Counted from the first letter of the stretch, positions 39,631 to 51,345 are shown. The stretch: DNA of 64,000 nucleotides from Diadophis punctatus similis (GCA_023053685.1 JALIGW010000016.1:15042973-15106972), one strand, 5' to 3'. Notes: a model not told the origin generated them from the sequence alone. A program made the numbers and translations.

Positions 39631-40257
39631 TGAACTCCGTCCGTCGATTCTCCTATCTTTTACAATCCCAGGGGAGATTGAAGGCAATGACTTAACATTC
39701 CTCCCTTCCTTAGTTTCTTCTTCTTCTTTTAGCTGATCCTAAATTAAGGGTATTTACGCGGGCAAAACATGATCTCCCAAAAAATGAGGGAGAATGTCCC
39801 AATAAAGGTTTTTGTAGGACAGTCCACGGGCAAAAGATTGTGTGAGCAGTGTCATTAGAAATTGTTTGCGGTACTCTTCTGTCCCCTCCCTCAATTGTGG
39901 TTTTTGTTTTGGTTATTTATTTATTTAATTGGTTCACGAAGGGCTCAGTGGAAAAACACAGGCATTAACGGAAAGATGTCCACACCCAGGGCTTTGGAAA
40001 ATTTTGTAAAAGAGGCAGCTGAAAAGTAAATCCTTTCCTTAGTAGCCCACCCACAAAGTCCAGCTGTGTAGTGTTTTTTGATGGTGCTAAATCCCCTTTC
40101 TTTAGTAATGACTGTTTGGGTATGTATTTTAAAAGGCGAAGGCTCAGTTGAGTTGAGCAGGACTCCTTGGGACTTCATGAACTTGGCATCAAGCCAGAAA
40201 CTGTTTGCCGTTGCTTCCTACTATTCATCATGTGTCTCCTTTTTCCATTTCAAAGTA
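39631..40257. other. no recognisable feature
   Basis: Intron 1 DNA without recognisable repeats. Confidence 0.5.
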
Positions 40258-40577
40258 CAGGTAGTCCTCAATCCTAACCCTCGACCACCGTTAAGTCCAA
40301 AATTTCTGTTGTTAAGTGAGACGTTTGTTAAGTGAGTTTTGCCCCATTTTACGACTTTTCTTGCCACCATTGTTTAAGTGAATCATTGCAGTTGATATAT
40401 TAGTAGCCTGGTTTGTTCAGTGAATCTGACTTTGCTTGTCAGAAGGTCACGGAAGGGGATCAAATGATCCCGGGCCACTGCAACCATCAGAAATATGAAT
40501 CAGTTGCCAAGCATCTGAATATTGGTTGCATGATCATGCGGATGCTGCAAAGGTTGTAACTGAAACATGGTCATAAG

Positions 40578-41277
40578 CAGTGGTGGGTTCCTACCAGTGC
40601 AGTCCACTCTATAGCACCGGTAGCGCCCCGCTGGTGGCGTCACAGTACCGGTGCGGTCGGTTGCTGGTGCCTGGGCGCCGCCATTTAAAAAAAAATTTAT
40701 TTTTTTTTAAAAATTTCTTCTGCGCATGCCCAAAAACCTGACAATTAAGTCTTTCCCCGTCCCTTCGCTTGAAAATAATAAGAAACTTGCATTTGACACT
40801 TTTCCTTCGCCTTTGCCTAAAGCTTCCCAAAGTGGGCGTTTTCCGAAAGCTTAACCTTTTATACTGTTAATTTTATACAGTTTTATATTGTTATTCTTTA
40901 GACGAAAACATTGAGGACTGTTAAAAGATACTGTTCTTTTAACAGTCCTCAATATTTTCGTCTAAGGAATCCATGACTGAAACCAAAAATGCTGTATGAG
41001 ACTTGCTTGTCTTTTAACTATAGCATTTTCTGCATATAAAGGTTGCTTGTTGCCATGGTGTAACAAGCACTTTGTATGCAAAGCTTTTCATGTAAGGTAT
41101 AAAATAGCAAAAATAGTAACGTCTCTCTGAAATAACTAATATATGACCGGCAAGCCACACCCACCAGGTCACATGGCTGGCAAGCCACGCCCACCCAGTC
41201 ACATGGCTGGCAAGCCACACCCACAAAATAAGCCACGCCCACATAGTGGTAGTAAAAAAATTAGGAACCCGCCCCTG
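40578..41277. mobile_element. hAT-II element, 700 bp
   Basis: 8-bp duplication gtcataag / gtcgtaag (7 of 8). Same termini as 26828-27329; contains the hairpin 40898-40965 and repeated 'ggcaagccac' units near its right end. Confidence 0.85.
40898..40965. repeat. near-perfect hairpin, 31-bp arms
   Basis: Arms 40898-40928 and 40935-40965 pair at 30 of 31 positions around a 6-base loop. Confidence 0.9.
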
Positions 41278-41355
41278 GTCGTAAGTCACATTTTTCAGTG
41301 CCGTTGTAACTTTGAATGGTCACTAAATGAACTGTTGTAAATCGAGGACTACCTG

Positions 41356-41776
41356 TATTTATCTATCACCTGTCCTTGCTTTCACCAGAGAATAGGGCTG
41401 CTCCCTCTTCAAGTTGCCAAGGTTGAGAAACTCTGACCTAGAATACAGAGCGAAAGAGATGCTTATCAGATGTGTACATTATGCCAGACTAGAGGCTTTG
41501 ATTTCACAAATCAACATTCCGAATGAACTCAGATTGAGTCTATATCTAACAGGATGAAGTTCCTATACCTGAGTAAATAGAATTAAACATAGAAGTGCTA
41601 GTTTGAGAGCATTGGGATTGTGCATGTGAGAAGAATCTGGAAACATTAGTGATCCACCAACTGCAGGATCCCATGATCCAGCCTCTTAATGTGATCTTGG
41701 GCTGCACTGACAGAAGCCCAGTGCAAAATAATTGTTCCATTGTTCTCTGCGCTGATTACTCCATTTTCACAGAGTA
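41356..41776. other. mostly unassigned, with a hAT-I scrap at 41398-41437
   Basis: 'caagttgccaaggttgagaa' is the right end of a hAT-I MITE; the rest is featureless. Confidence 0.45.
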
Positions 41777-41820
41777 CGGGTAGGTCCTCGACATACGACC
41801 ACGGTTGAGCCCAAAATTTC

Positions 41821-42765
41821 TGTTAACTCACGTGAGAAACAGACTCACCAGTCAGAAATTTGACAGAGTCATAAAGTGAAACAGCAAGCAGTTTTATTGC
41901 ATGTAAAATACGTTTTTGCAAGAGCGGGTGGCTAACAGGTAGGCACAGGGAGGAGTACATTTCTTCCAACTTTTTATTCCCTCCACCCAAGCCACAATTC
42001 CCTTCCTTTGTCAATTTCCTTTGAGAAAGACCACAGGGTTGCAATTTGCAATCTTCCCGGAATGCCTGTTTCTTTATGAATTTCCCCATGCTTAATCTGT
42101 TTCCCCACCTTTTGCACAGTTCCCGGTTTTCCATACTACCTTTTGTCTCCCCTTTTTAAATTTCTTAACCTATATTTCTTGTTTCCTTACAATCCTTGCA
42201 GCATAAGCATAATAAATTGAGGCAAGGGATTAATTGATTTCTCCACTATATTACCAGACTGTGGTTAAAACTGTTAACTGATCTGCTTGACCAAGCTGAC
42301 TCGCTTATCGGAATAACAATTTCTTCCTTTTTACCTTTAATGTCCCAATGTCCTACTGAACTTTTATACCCACAACCAGGGGTGGGTTCCTCCTGGTTCG
42401 GACCGGTCCTCCAGAACCGGTAGCGACCCGCTGGTGACGTCACGATGATGTTTCCGAACCGGATCAGTCGGTGCCAATCCGTGGGCGCCGCCATCTTTTT
42501 TTAAAAAAATTTTAATTAAAAAAAAAATTCCCTTCTGAGCATGCTCAGAAGCCGAGTTCTGGAACTGTGCCGGTCGCCATCTTTTTTTTCTGTTTAGTTC
42601 CCCCCCCCCCGGATTTTTCGTTACTGCGCATGTGCGCGCCCACGAGGCACGCCTACGGGGTGAGGAAGGGAGGGAGCGAACCAGCAATGAGGTAAGTTGG
42701 AACTCACCCCTGCCCACAACTCTTAAAAATTGCTTTCTTTGCAAAGGCAACATCAGTTTCTTACA
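41821..42765 (-). mobile_element. solo LTR-like element
   Basis: Read on the minus strand it starts TGTAAGAAAC and ends GTGAGTTAACA, with 'gggaataaaaag' as TATA-like and 'caataaaactgc' as polyadenylation signal. This is LTR order. No clean target duplication is visible. A hAT-II element at 42377-42712 lies inside; without it the LTR is about 600 bp. A 103-codon minus frame inside is not convincing. Confidence 0.5.
42377..42712. mobile_element. hAT-II MITE, 336 bp
   Basis: Exact 8-bp duplication cccacaac (42369-42376, 42713-42720). Closest to the 16304 copy. Confidence 0.9.
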
Positions 42766-43243
42766 CTAAGTAAGAAACACTTTTTAAGTGAGTTTTGCCC
42801 CATTTTATGACCTTGTTAAATGAATGACTGCAGTTGTTAGTAACATGGTTGTTAAGTCAGTCTGACTTCCCCATTGACTTTGCTTGTCAGAAGGTCACAA
42901 AAAGTGATTGCCTGACCTTGGGACACTACAACCGTCATAAATATGAGTCAGTTGCCAAGCGTCTGACTTTTGATCATGTGACCATGGGGATGCTGCAACT
43001 GTCAAGTGTGAACAACGGTCATAAGTCACTTTTTTCAGTGCTGTTGTAACTTTGGTCACTAAATAAACCGTTGTAAGTCGAGGACTACCTGTATTGTGTT
43101 TAGCTTTTTAAATGAGATTTGGAGAAACTAGAATGACAGAATCCGGAAGCCAGTTTCTTACATTGTCCAATGAAGTGGACATTTTTCATTTGCAAAAAAG
43201 AAACCTTGCGGGCAAAATGACAGCAGATTACCGATACCTCAAA

Positions 43244-43310
43244 AACTGGCAGCGGAATTCTGGGAATTGAAGTCCACATGTCTTAAAGTTGCCAAAGTCG
43301 AGAAATCTTA
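43244..43310. mobile_element. hAT-I MITE half
   Basis: Ends 'aaagtcgagaaatctta' immediately before the ctctaggt duplicated by the next element. Confidence 0.55.
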
Positions 43311-43318
43311 CTCTAGGT

Positions 43319-43812
43319 CAGCGGTTCTTAACCTGTGGGTCACGACCCCTTTGGGGGTCGAATGACCCTTTCACAGGGGTCGCCTAAGACCATCAGAAAG
43401 CACATATTTCCGATAGTCTTAGGAACCGAGACACCACTCCTCTATTCGTCTCCAGGCGGGTCCACCCACATGCAAATAGACTATTGCAAAAAAAAAATTC
43501 TGTACCATGGGAACTTCTGAGCATGCGCAGAAGCCGAATTTCCGGCACTGCGCATATGTCATTATCTTGTTTTCAGGGGGGTTTTTTTGCAATTTTTTTT
43601 TAAAATTGGCAATGCGCATGCGTGCACGCGCAAAGCTCACGCGCATCCATGAGGCACAGCCACGCAGCGCAGGAGGAAGCAAACCAGCAGCGAGGTAAGT
43701 TAGAACCCACCCCTGAGTTTCCTAATAATTTTGTTATTTTATGGTTGGGGGTCATCACAACATGAGGAACTGTATTAAAGGGTCGTGGCATTAGGAAGGT
43801 TGAGAACCACTG
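43319..43812. mobile_element. SPIN-like hAT element
   Basis: Exact 8-bp duplication ctctaggt (43311-43318, 43813-43820). The left end 'cagcggttcttaacctgtgg' and the following 'acccctttgggggtcg' and 'ggggtcgcctaagaccatc' match what I know of SPIN non-autonomous elements, which spread horizontally among tetrapods. Contains a partial hAT-II insertion. Confidence 0.7.
43497..43715. mobile_element. hAT-II right half inside the SPIN-like element
   Basis: From 'cttctgagcatgcgcagaag' to the terminus GAACCCACCCCTG. The left terminus is missing. Confidence 0.6.
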
Positions 43813-43820
43813 CTCTAGGT

Positions 43821-44362
43821 CATTTATTAAGATGTGAAATAGCATTGGTCTGAGGATGGAATCAGGATAAATCCACTCCAGTGTTTCCCTCCAAATCAAT
43901 GCATAACCATTTTATCAGCCCCTTTTGGCTGCAGTTCAGCAAGTTCAAATCCAGGAGGTTTAGCATCCTCAAATCCACATTTATCTGTCTTGTCCACTGT
44001 GGTATCATAGAAGGCCTTGTTAAATACGTTAATGAGATCAAAGTACACTTACATCCACAGAATTCCCTTGGTCTACTAAAATAGGCATTCTATCATGGAA
44101 AGATAAGAAGTTAGTCTCACATGATTTATTTTTGGCAGACTCGTTCTACTTCCTTGTATTGGCTTGCTTCTAAACAATTACGTGGCTGAATTTTAATTAC
44201 TAACAAATTAAGCATAACTTATTTACTTGAAAAGCACTGTAATAACAAACACCACTGTAATTTAAAGAAGAAAAATCCATAGCTGGAAAAAATTCCTGTC
44301 GCTTTTTCAACGAATATGAATATACAGTTAGTAAAATCAATTTATTATAGGCCTTCAAGTCA
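43821..44362. other. no recognisable feature
   Basis: Intron 1 DNA. Confidence 0.5.
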
Positions 44363-44370
44363 GCATCAAC

Positions 44371-44702
44371 CAGGGGTGAAATCCTCCCGGTTCGCCCGGG
44401 CCAGTCCTTCGGCGTATAGCCGATGGAACTGGCGGCGGTCGCGGCGCGGAGCTTCTCCCGCCCGCTTTCCCGGCCTGGCTGAACACAATCACCGCTTTCC
44501 CGGCCTGGCTGAACACAATCATTCGGGTTATTTTTCCCTCTGTGCATGCGCGCGCATGCACAGAGGGAAAAATAACCCGAATGGCGGCGTTCAGCCGGGC
44601 CGGGAAAGCGGGCAGGAGAAGCTCCGCGCCGCGACCGCCACCAGTTCCATCGGCTATACGCCGAAGGACTGGCCCGGGCGAACCGGGAGGATTTCACCCC
44701 TG
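44371..44702. mobile_element. hAT-II foldback MITE, 332 bp
   Basis: Exact 8-bp duplication gcatcaac (44363-44370, 44703-44710). The element is almost one long palindrome; the left arm has an extra tandem copy of a segment containing 'ggcctggctgaacacaatca'. Confidence 0.9.
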
Positions 44703-44909
44703 GCATCAACCCTTAGAAACCACATAGATAGATCTCCAGGGTGAAGTTAATAAAGCAGCAATTGTTAATTCTTCCCGAACAAGCCAAGATCATAAACTAG
44801 TTTTAAACATACAGATCCTGATTTATAATCACGAGTGCAGATGCTTTATGAAAACTGCTGTTCTTAGTTTGCTACCTGCTGATGTGACCAAAGCAGCAGA
44901 ATAGGAATA

Positions 44910-45267
44910 CCGTATTTTTCGGACTATAAGATGCATCGGACTATAAGACGCACCTAGTTTTAGAGGAGGAAAACAAGAAAAAAAAAGTTTTTGGCCTCCA
45001 TGTGTCCCCGTTTTCTCCCTCCCCGGCCCCCAGAAGCACTTTGCAAGCCAAAAACAGGCCCGTTTTTGGCCTCCTGAACCCTCCACGTGAAAATGGGCTG
45101 TGCGGAGCACTGCAAAGTGCTTCTGGAGGCCGGGGAGGGTGAAAACGGAATGAGCGGAGGGTTCGGGAGGCCAAAAATGGGCCCGTATTCAGTCTATAAG
45201 GCGCACCGAAATTTTCACCCACTTTGGGGGTGAGGGGGAAGTGCGTCTTATACTCTGAAAAATACGG
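44910..45267. mobile_element. Ct MITE, divergent interior
   Basis: TA-flanked, termini CCGTATTTTTCGGACTATAA. The interior is GC-rich and unlike the other four Ct copies. Confidence 0.85.
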
Positions 45268-45520
45268 TAAATTGGATATGCATGCAAATGCTTCTTCCCA
45301 AACATTGACCAACAGTGTTTTACTTCATTTTGTTCTCACTCATCTAGTTCATCATATAATTTAGGAAACATTTGATAGTCCTGATTGGAACTGGATGCTT
45401 AGAAAAAGCGGAAGAGCAGAAGATACTCGGTATAATGATAGCATCTCACTCAAAGCCTATGAATGAAAGCCCCCAATCATTTTACGTAGCTGCTGAACAG
45501 CATGGGGGAATAGTATGGTA

Positions 45521-45932
45521 CAGGTAGTCCTTGATTTATGATCACAATTGGATCCAGAATTTCCTTTGCTAAGCAAGGATCTTGTTTCTCCTACTTAGTT
45601 GTTAAGTGAGTCACACTCAATTTTACAACCTGTTTTACCAGGATTGTTAAGCGAATCCCTGCAATTATTAAGCGAATCACAGGGAAGTTAAGTGAATCCA
45701 GCTTTCCCCCCATTGACTTTGCTTGTTAGAAGCTGGCTGGGAAGGTCACAAAGGGTGATCACATGACTCCACGACACTGCAACTATTGTTAAATACATGC
45801 CAGTTGCCAAGTGCCTAAATTTTTATCATACGACTGAGGATCCTGCAACAGTCGTAAGTGCAAGGACCGGTTATAAATCACCTTTTTCAATGCCTGTGTA
45901 ACTTCGAACAGTCAAGAAATGAATATCTATCT
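45521..45932 (+). mobile_element. Tg MITE
   Basis: Starts CAGGTAGTCCTTGATTTATG after TA. The right terminus is eroded. Confidence 0.75.
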
Positions 45933-46114
45933 ATACAGGTCAGCAGCCTAAGTTGTCAGTACCACCAGGAGTAATCGCAAACTTCGGGAGGAGAGCAGAA
46001 CTGGAAATCATATATTTGATCAAATAGTCGGTGTCGATTTCTGCAATTATCAGGCTTTCCTTTCAGACTCTGTCTTTAGCAGTGTTCGATTTCTGTTAAG
46101 TATGCGATGTTAAA

Positions 46115-46472
46115 AGGGACGCAGTGGCTCAGTGGCTAAAGATGCTGAGCTTGTCGATCGAAAGGTCGGCAGTTCAGCGGTTCGAATCCCTAGTGCCGCG
46201 TAACGGGGTGAGCTCATGTTACTTGTCCCAGCTTCTGCCAACCTAGCAGTTCGAAAGCACGTAAAAAATGCAAGTAGAAAAATAGGGACCACATTTGGTG
46301 GAAAGGTAACAGCGTTCCGTGCGCCTTCGGCGTTTAGTCACGCCGGCCACATGACCACGGAGACGTCTTCTGACAGTGCTGGCTCTTCAGCTTTGAAACG
46401 GAGATGAGCACCGCCCCCTAGTGTCGGGAACGACTAGCACATATGTGCGAGGGGAAACTTTACCTTTACCTT
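46115..46472 (+). mobile_element. Sauria SINE, full length
   Basis: tRNA-like head with A-box 'gtggctcagtggctaa' and B-box 'ggttcgaatcc', body, and the BovB-like 3' end 'ggaacgactagcacatatg' with an (ACCTTT)n tail. Exact 14-bp target duplication tatgcgatgttaaa (46101-46114, 46473-46486). Mobilised by a BovB LINE by established knowledge. Confidence 0.95.
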
Positions 46473-46486
46473 TATGCGATGTTAAA

Positions 46487-47054
46487 TGTTCAGGTTGTGA
46501 TGACTAGGAATCAGTACTTTATCACTGGTTTAGTAACTGGATTTACTTGTTGAACCAGTTGGGGAAATTGTATAAATGACACATACGGTCAAATATGTGT
46601 AATCTTCTGTCCTTCCAGACTTTTCCACTGCTATCTCTTTCTGTAGTCATCTTTCTGTACTGGAAATTTCATCTGTTTTGGTTTTTCATGCCTTTGCGTG
46701 ATTGCTGCCAATATACACTCCTAATTATATTTCCTCAACAGTTTTATTTCCTCATACTGCTGACACCAAGCTCAGTAGCAACTCGTTTATTACTTTTCCC
46801 CTAAGCACTGCTTTTCCTCATCCCATAGGAGTGAACCAACATGAGAGACACCCACATCCTCTTTTATGAAAGAAACAAAAAATGGCAGACCAGTCTTTCT
46901 AGAGGGGGTCCAAGGATTGGGGGTTTTTGGAACAAAATAATCCAGAATGGGAAGTTGTTTGTGGAATTCTACTCAAGATGAGTAGAAGCATGTTTTTCAT
47001 ATTGAGAACAGCAAATTAATGAAATATGTTTGCTCACAACTTACCATGCTGATG
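46487..47054. other. no recognisable feature
   Basis: Intron 1 DNA. Confidence 0.5.
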
Positions 47055-47062
47055 ACCTATTG

Positions 47063-47768
47063 CAGTGGTGGCCAACCTTAAGCATACCATGCGCCAATCT
47101 CTTCACAGACGAGTTCAGATGCGCCATACAACTCAAGCACATTTTTTACCTTCTTACTTTCACGTTTGGGGTTGTAAAATAGGGATAGGGGTAGGATCTG
47201 CTTTGCTTAAGGGAGGAAAAGAAATAACTCAATCACGCAATTCAATTAATTAATTTACGCCATTTCAAAATTTGACAAACGTAATATATATTTAATCTTG
47301 AATCTGTCTTTCAATCACTCTCAATACGAAAACCACGCTAGTACACTCAATAAAACACTGCTTCAAACGCCACGCCATGATGGCTCACTCAGAACTGACT
47401 GACCATATCGAAAGCTCGCCGCTCATTCGCACGTGACTTCAAACACATGATGTGTTGCTAGTGTGCGGTGTTTGCGATTGTTTGAGCAGGAACGCGCAAT
47501 GGCAACACCGATAAAAATATTCATACGTTTGGTAACTCGCCTAAAGTAACATCTCACAAGTTCCATTCTAAGTTTCAGACACTGAGAAGTTGAACATTAC
47601 CGAAGGCTGTACAAATTGAACTGAGATCACTTTGGTGTTGAAAATATTAAGATGGATTCAGTTATGACACCTATTTTTTTAAAAAAGTAGGCGCAAGGAT
47701 GCAATGCGCCACTTGTAATCATCTAATGCGCCACGTTTGACGCATGCGCCACGGTTTGGCCACCCCTG
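47063..47768. mobile_element. hAT-I element, 706 bp
   Basis: Exact 8-bp duplication acctattg (47055-47062, 47769-47776). Termini CAGTGGTGGCCAACC and GGTTTGGCCACCCCTG. No intact transposase. Confidence 0.9.
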
Positions 47769-47801
47769 ACCTATTGTGTTAAACCATAGTTTGCTTTACA
47801 G

Positions 47802-47996
47802 CAGCGGTCCCCAACCTTTCCATGTTGACAGACCGATGTGGGGAGAGAGGGGATGGTTCTGTTGCTGGAGCTTTGCGTGAGCGCCCAGTGCTCGCTCAAG
47901 TGAAGCTGCACGCGCACGTTCTCACAATTTTCATGGCCAGGTTCTGAATGAGTCACAGCGTTTTAGTGTGCTGCAGGCCAAGCTTTGGGACCCATG
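47802..47996. mobile_element. hAT-like element, degenerate
   Basis: Starts CAGCGGTCCCCAACC. Right end near 'ctttgggaccc'. Flanks ctttacag / atttatag agree at 6 of 8. Confidence 0.5.
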
Positions 47997-48077
47997 ATTT
48001 ATAGAGTCCTTTGTGCTTTATGCACGGTTTAAATAGGCGGCTGGGTTGGGACAGCATTAAATTGTAACCATGCATAC

Positions 48078-48420
48078 AGGGGCGGATTGCTCTCTTACCT
48101 TGCTACTGGTGCGCTGCGCGCGCATTGCCATGTTTCATGCATGCTCCCGGTCGCTATGCGCATGCGCCCTCTCATGCAATTTTGCTTCCGTGCATGCGCA
48201 GAAGCAAAAAATCATCGAAATCTCTCTCGCGTGTGCATCCCCTCGTGAGATTTTGCTTCCGCGCATGCGCAGGAAACAAAACCCAAAAATTCTGAAAAAA
48301 AGATGGCGACGCGTGACGGACCGGTGAAGACGGCACCGGAGGTGTCGCGCACAGATTGCGTAATCGGACGGCCGCTACCGGTGCGGTAGAGTGGACCGCA
48401 CCGTTAGGAACCCACCACTG
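48078..48420. mobile_element. hAT-II element, 343 bp
   Basis: Exact 8-bp repeat atgcatac (48070-48077, 48421-48428), if the first terminal C is counted with the target. Contains two palindromic GCGCATGCGC cores. The right end GGAACCCACCACTG matches 26828. Confidence 0.85.
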
Positions 48421-48697
48421 ATGCATACAGTAATTACTGGTTTCATACTGTGCTCAGCAAACATTTTAAAAAGCATGAATCACCAGAGATGAACTGGTTG
48501 GATGGATTTTATAGCAATTCTTAAAGCATTTCATGAAGTAGTTTTCTTGATTCTTGATGTTTAAATAAAATACTTACCACAACAGACTGAAAAAAAAGGA
48601 AGTTATTTTGGAAGATGAAGGAATCTCATCCAATATAGATAGTTTTATGTGGTTAAGCAGATAGACCTTTGATGTCTCACCTTGGCTCATCCTAGAT

Positions 48698-48843
48698 CAG
48701 GGGTGGCCAAACTATGGTTCTTTGAGGACCTGTGGACTTCAACTCCCAGAATTCCTGAGCTAGCCATGCATGCATGGCTGGCTCAGGAATTCTGGGAGTT
48801 GAAGTCCACAGGTCCTCAAAGAACCATAGTTTGGCCACCCCTG
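48698..48843. mobile_element. hAT-I palindromic MITE, 146 bp
   Basis: Exact 8-bp duplication tcctagat (48690-48697, 48844-48851). The two 73-bp halves are inverted copies differing at one base, so it is probably young. Confidence 0.95.
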
Positions 48844-49118
48844 TCCTAGATAGTTCTAGACTTTGCTTGAGTTTTCAACAATGGGACTAGAATAGTTGGC
48901 TATGAGCATACCAAACATTCAAATCAAGTTGCCAGGTTTGAAAATTTGTTTGTTTTCATGTAAAAAAAAAAGTCTTAAATAGGTGATGTGTTAAAGCTCT
49001 GCTAGGTTTAAAAAATAAAGTTTCTTTGAAGTCAAGGTTGATTCTTGGTGACTTCTTGGCATTTCCAGGTAGCTTTCTTTACAACAATGGTGAAGTGTTT
49101 AATAACTGTGGTCTAGAC

Positions 49119-49314
49119 CAGGGATCACCAACCTTTCAGGCCTCAGGGACCACTAAATTCATAATTTTAAATCCCACGGACCACTAATATGATTTTTTTA
49201 AAAAGATAAATAGTATTTAGTGCAGTATAAAAAATGCAAATAATTTTTCTGCAGACCACCAAAATTTTCTCGCGGACCACCAGTGGTCCACGGATCACTG
49301 GTTGGTGACCACTG
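49119..49314. mobile_element. hAT-I element, 196 bp
   Basis: Exact 8-bp duplication gtctagac (49111-49118, 49315-49322). Termini CAGGGATCACCAACC and GGTTGGTGACCACTG. Confidence 0.9.
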
Positions 49315-49322
49315 GTCTAGAC

Positions 49323-50760
49323 AACAGATTTCCTGATTTTAGTATGGAGGTGGTTATCAATTGCACACCTTCTCAATCTGAAGTTCTGGGTGTCCCCTTA
49401 GAGTCTCATCCAGGTATTAATTAAGTTCAATCTTACTTAGGTTTTTGAGATTAGCCAAGGTAAGATAGATGCTATCACCTGTCTTCAAGATTAATGTGCC
49501 TATTTTACTTTAAATCTCTTCCCCCATGGATATCCATGGAGAGGAAGGCAAATGATAAAGTATGAATTGATGTTATGGGCCAAGTGACAAGATTTATACA
49601 TTTGCACTAGACATTAAAAATTAAATATGTAATCTTGGAATTTTCTTAATGATGTCACCACAGTGCATGGTGACATTTGACTATCTAAGCTGAATTCTAC
49701 TCCTACTTCCAAAAAGCAAATAAAACCAAGACACTTCAAGTCAAACTTGAAAGATGGGATACAAATCTATGAAGGAATCATCATTTTACAACTCCTACCT
49801 TGGGGAAAAAATGTGTTCGCCAATAATTTATAGTAATAAATTATATAGATTTATATCACAGATATTATGATTTATACCACAGCTAAAGTGTTGGTCAGAA
49901 AGCAGGCAGTTCCTCATCTATTTTTACATGCTCTTTCATCTAATATAAAGCTGTGGGGGAGCTGAAACAATGAACCAGTTTAAGTGAATTGGAACCCTTT
50001 TATTAAAGATTGCTTCGGTAAAGTAAGTAATTTAAGATAAGGATTACTTGGAAGGCAGGCACAGTTCCTGGTGGTGTTTCTAAACAGAAGGACTGTACTT
50101 AGAGTGGTTATTATATATATAGGATTGTTCTAAAAATGCGAGTTCCAGGCATGTGGACCGGTTACACGTGCAAAGTCTAAATTGACAGGCATTACATAAA
50201 TTGATAGGCATTCTATAAAAGCAAGCATCTCTTCCATGGGGATTTTACACTCTGACGAAGTCAACAGGGGTTGACGAAAGCTTAGCAATTTTAATAGTAG
50301 TTTTAAATAAACATTTAAATGTTCCAGAGATCGTGATGGCTATCGCTTCTTTATCGGTATATATATACATACACACACACACACACACACATACACAATC
50401 ATATTTTTACTGTTTATACTTTGCTTTAATCATATATGCTTGACAAATAAACAAATACAAATACAATGTTGGCAGAGGCTGGTTTCAGGCACTGCATTAA
50501 AATGAAGATCACATGGCTGTTAACTTGAGGTTTTTTTTACATTCTCTGCTGAGATCTCTGGTCCAGCTGCACAGCTGGAGTGATTAGAAGTTTTTGTTTT
50601 TGTTTTTAATGACTCAGTTTTGGAGATTACCAGTTTTCAAGCTCTGCATTCCCTCAACGGTTTTATCCCTACTGGCCTGTCTTCAAAACTTACAATTAAA
50701 TTATTACTCTCAAGGGTGGCTTTTTTGTTCTGACACCCAGGCTTTGTATTTTTGTTTTTA
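49323..50760. other. largely single-copy intron
   Basis: No complete repeats. A possible Penelope-like scrap at 50255-50300 ('gttgacgaaagcttagcaa') and a short (AC)n at 50366-50390. Confidence 0.5.
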
Positions 50761-51250
50761 CCGTATTTTTCGGAGTATAAGACGCACCGGAGTATAAGAC
50801 GCACCTTAGTTTTTGGGGAGGAAAATAGGAGAAAACAATCTGCCTACCAGGTATTCATCTGGCTAGCATCCTTAGTCTGGTCAGCTTCAGCACATTATTT
50901 TATCCCCTGGTTAGGACTTAAAAAAACCTTCTTCTGAGAGAGTAACAATGAAAGAGCATGCAAGCCGGTAAGAGCTGGGAAGATCATTAGCACCTGGTTA
51001 GGGCTAGAAAAAAACTTATTCGGAGCAAGTAGAGCAATGAAAAAAAATTCTGCAAAGACTTAGGGCTGGAAAAACATTCTTTGGAGAGAGTAACAATGAA
51101 AAAGCCTGCAAGGTAAGAGCTGGGAAGATCTGTTAGCACCTAGTTAGGGCTGGAAAAAAAAAAAAGCTACATTCGAAGTATAAGACGCACCCAAATTTTC
51201 AGCCACTTTTAGGGAGGAAAAAGGTGCGTCTTATATTCCGAAAAATACGG
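50761..51250. mobile_element. Ct MITE, full length
   Basis: 490 bp, TA on both sides, termini CCGTATTTTTCGGAGTATAA. Confidence 0.9.
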
Positions 51251-51344
51251 TATATCCCTTTTTTAGGTTTTAAGTTGGCGGGCACTGTTTTATTATGTTG
51301 CCACACAAACAACAAGAAATTGGTCAAATTGAAGCTTTCATGGG

Positions 51345-51345
<1 letters not shown>

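Larger units (their letters stand above)
40258..41355 (+). mobile_element. Tg MITE hosting a hAT-II element
   Basis: TA on both sides. Tg sequence at 40258-40577 and 41278-41355. Confidence 0.85.
41777..43091 (+). mobile_element. Tg MITE hosting an LTR
   Basis: Starts CGGGTAGGTCCTCGACATACG after TA and ends GGACTACCTG before TA. The body breaks at 41820 and resumes at 42766. Confidence 0.8.

Noticed and set aside
41823..42134. 103-codon minus frame
   Set aside because: Lies wholly in the LTR-like element with no domain; it even overlaps the proposed polyadenylation signal.
44316..44744. 142- and 169-codon frames
   Set aside because: They translate the arms of a foldback MITE; both strands are open because it is a palindrome.
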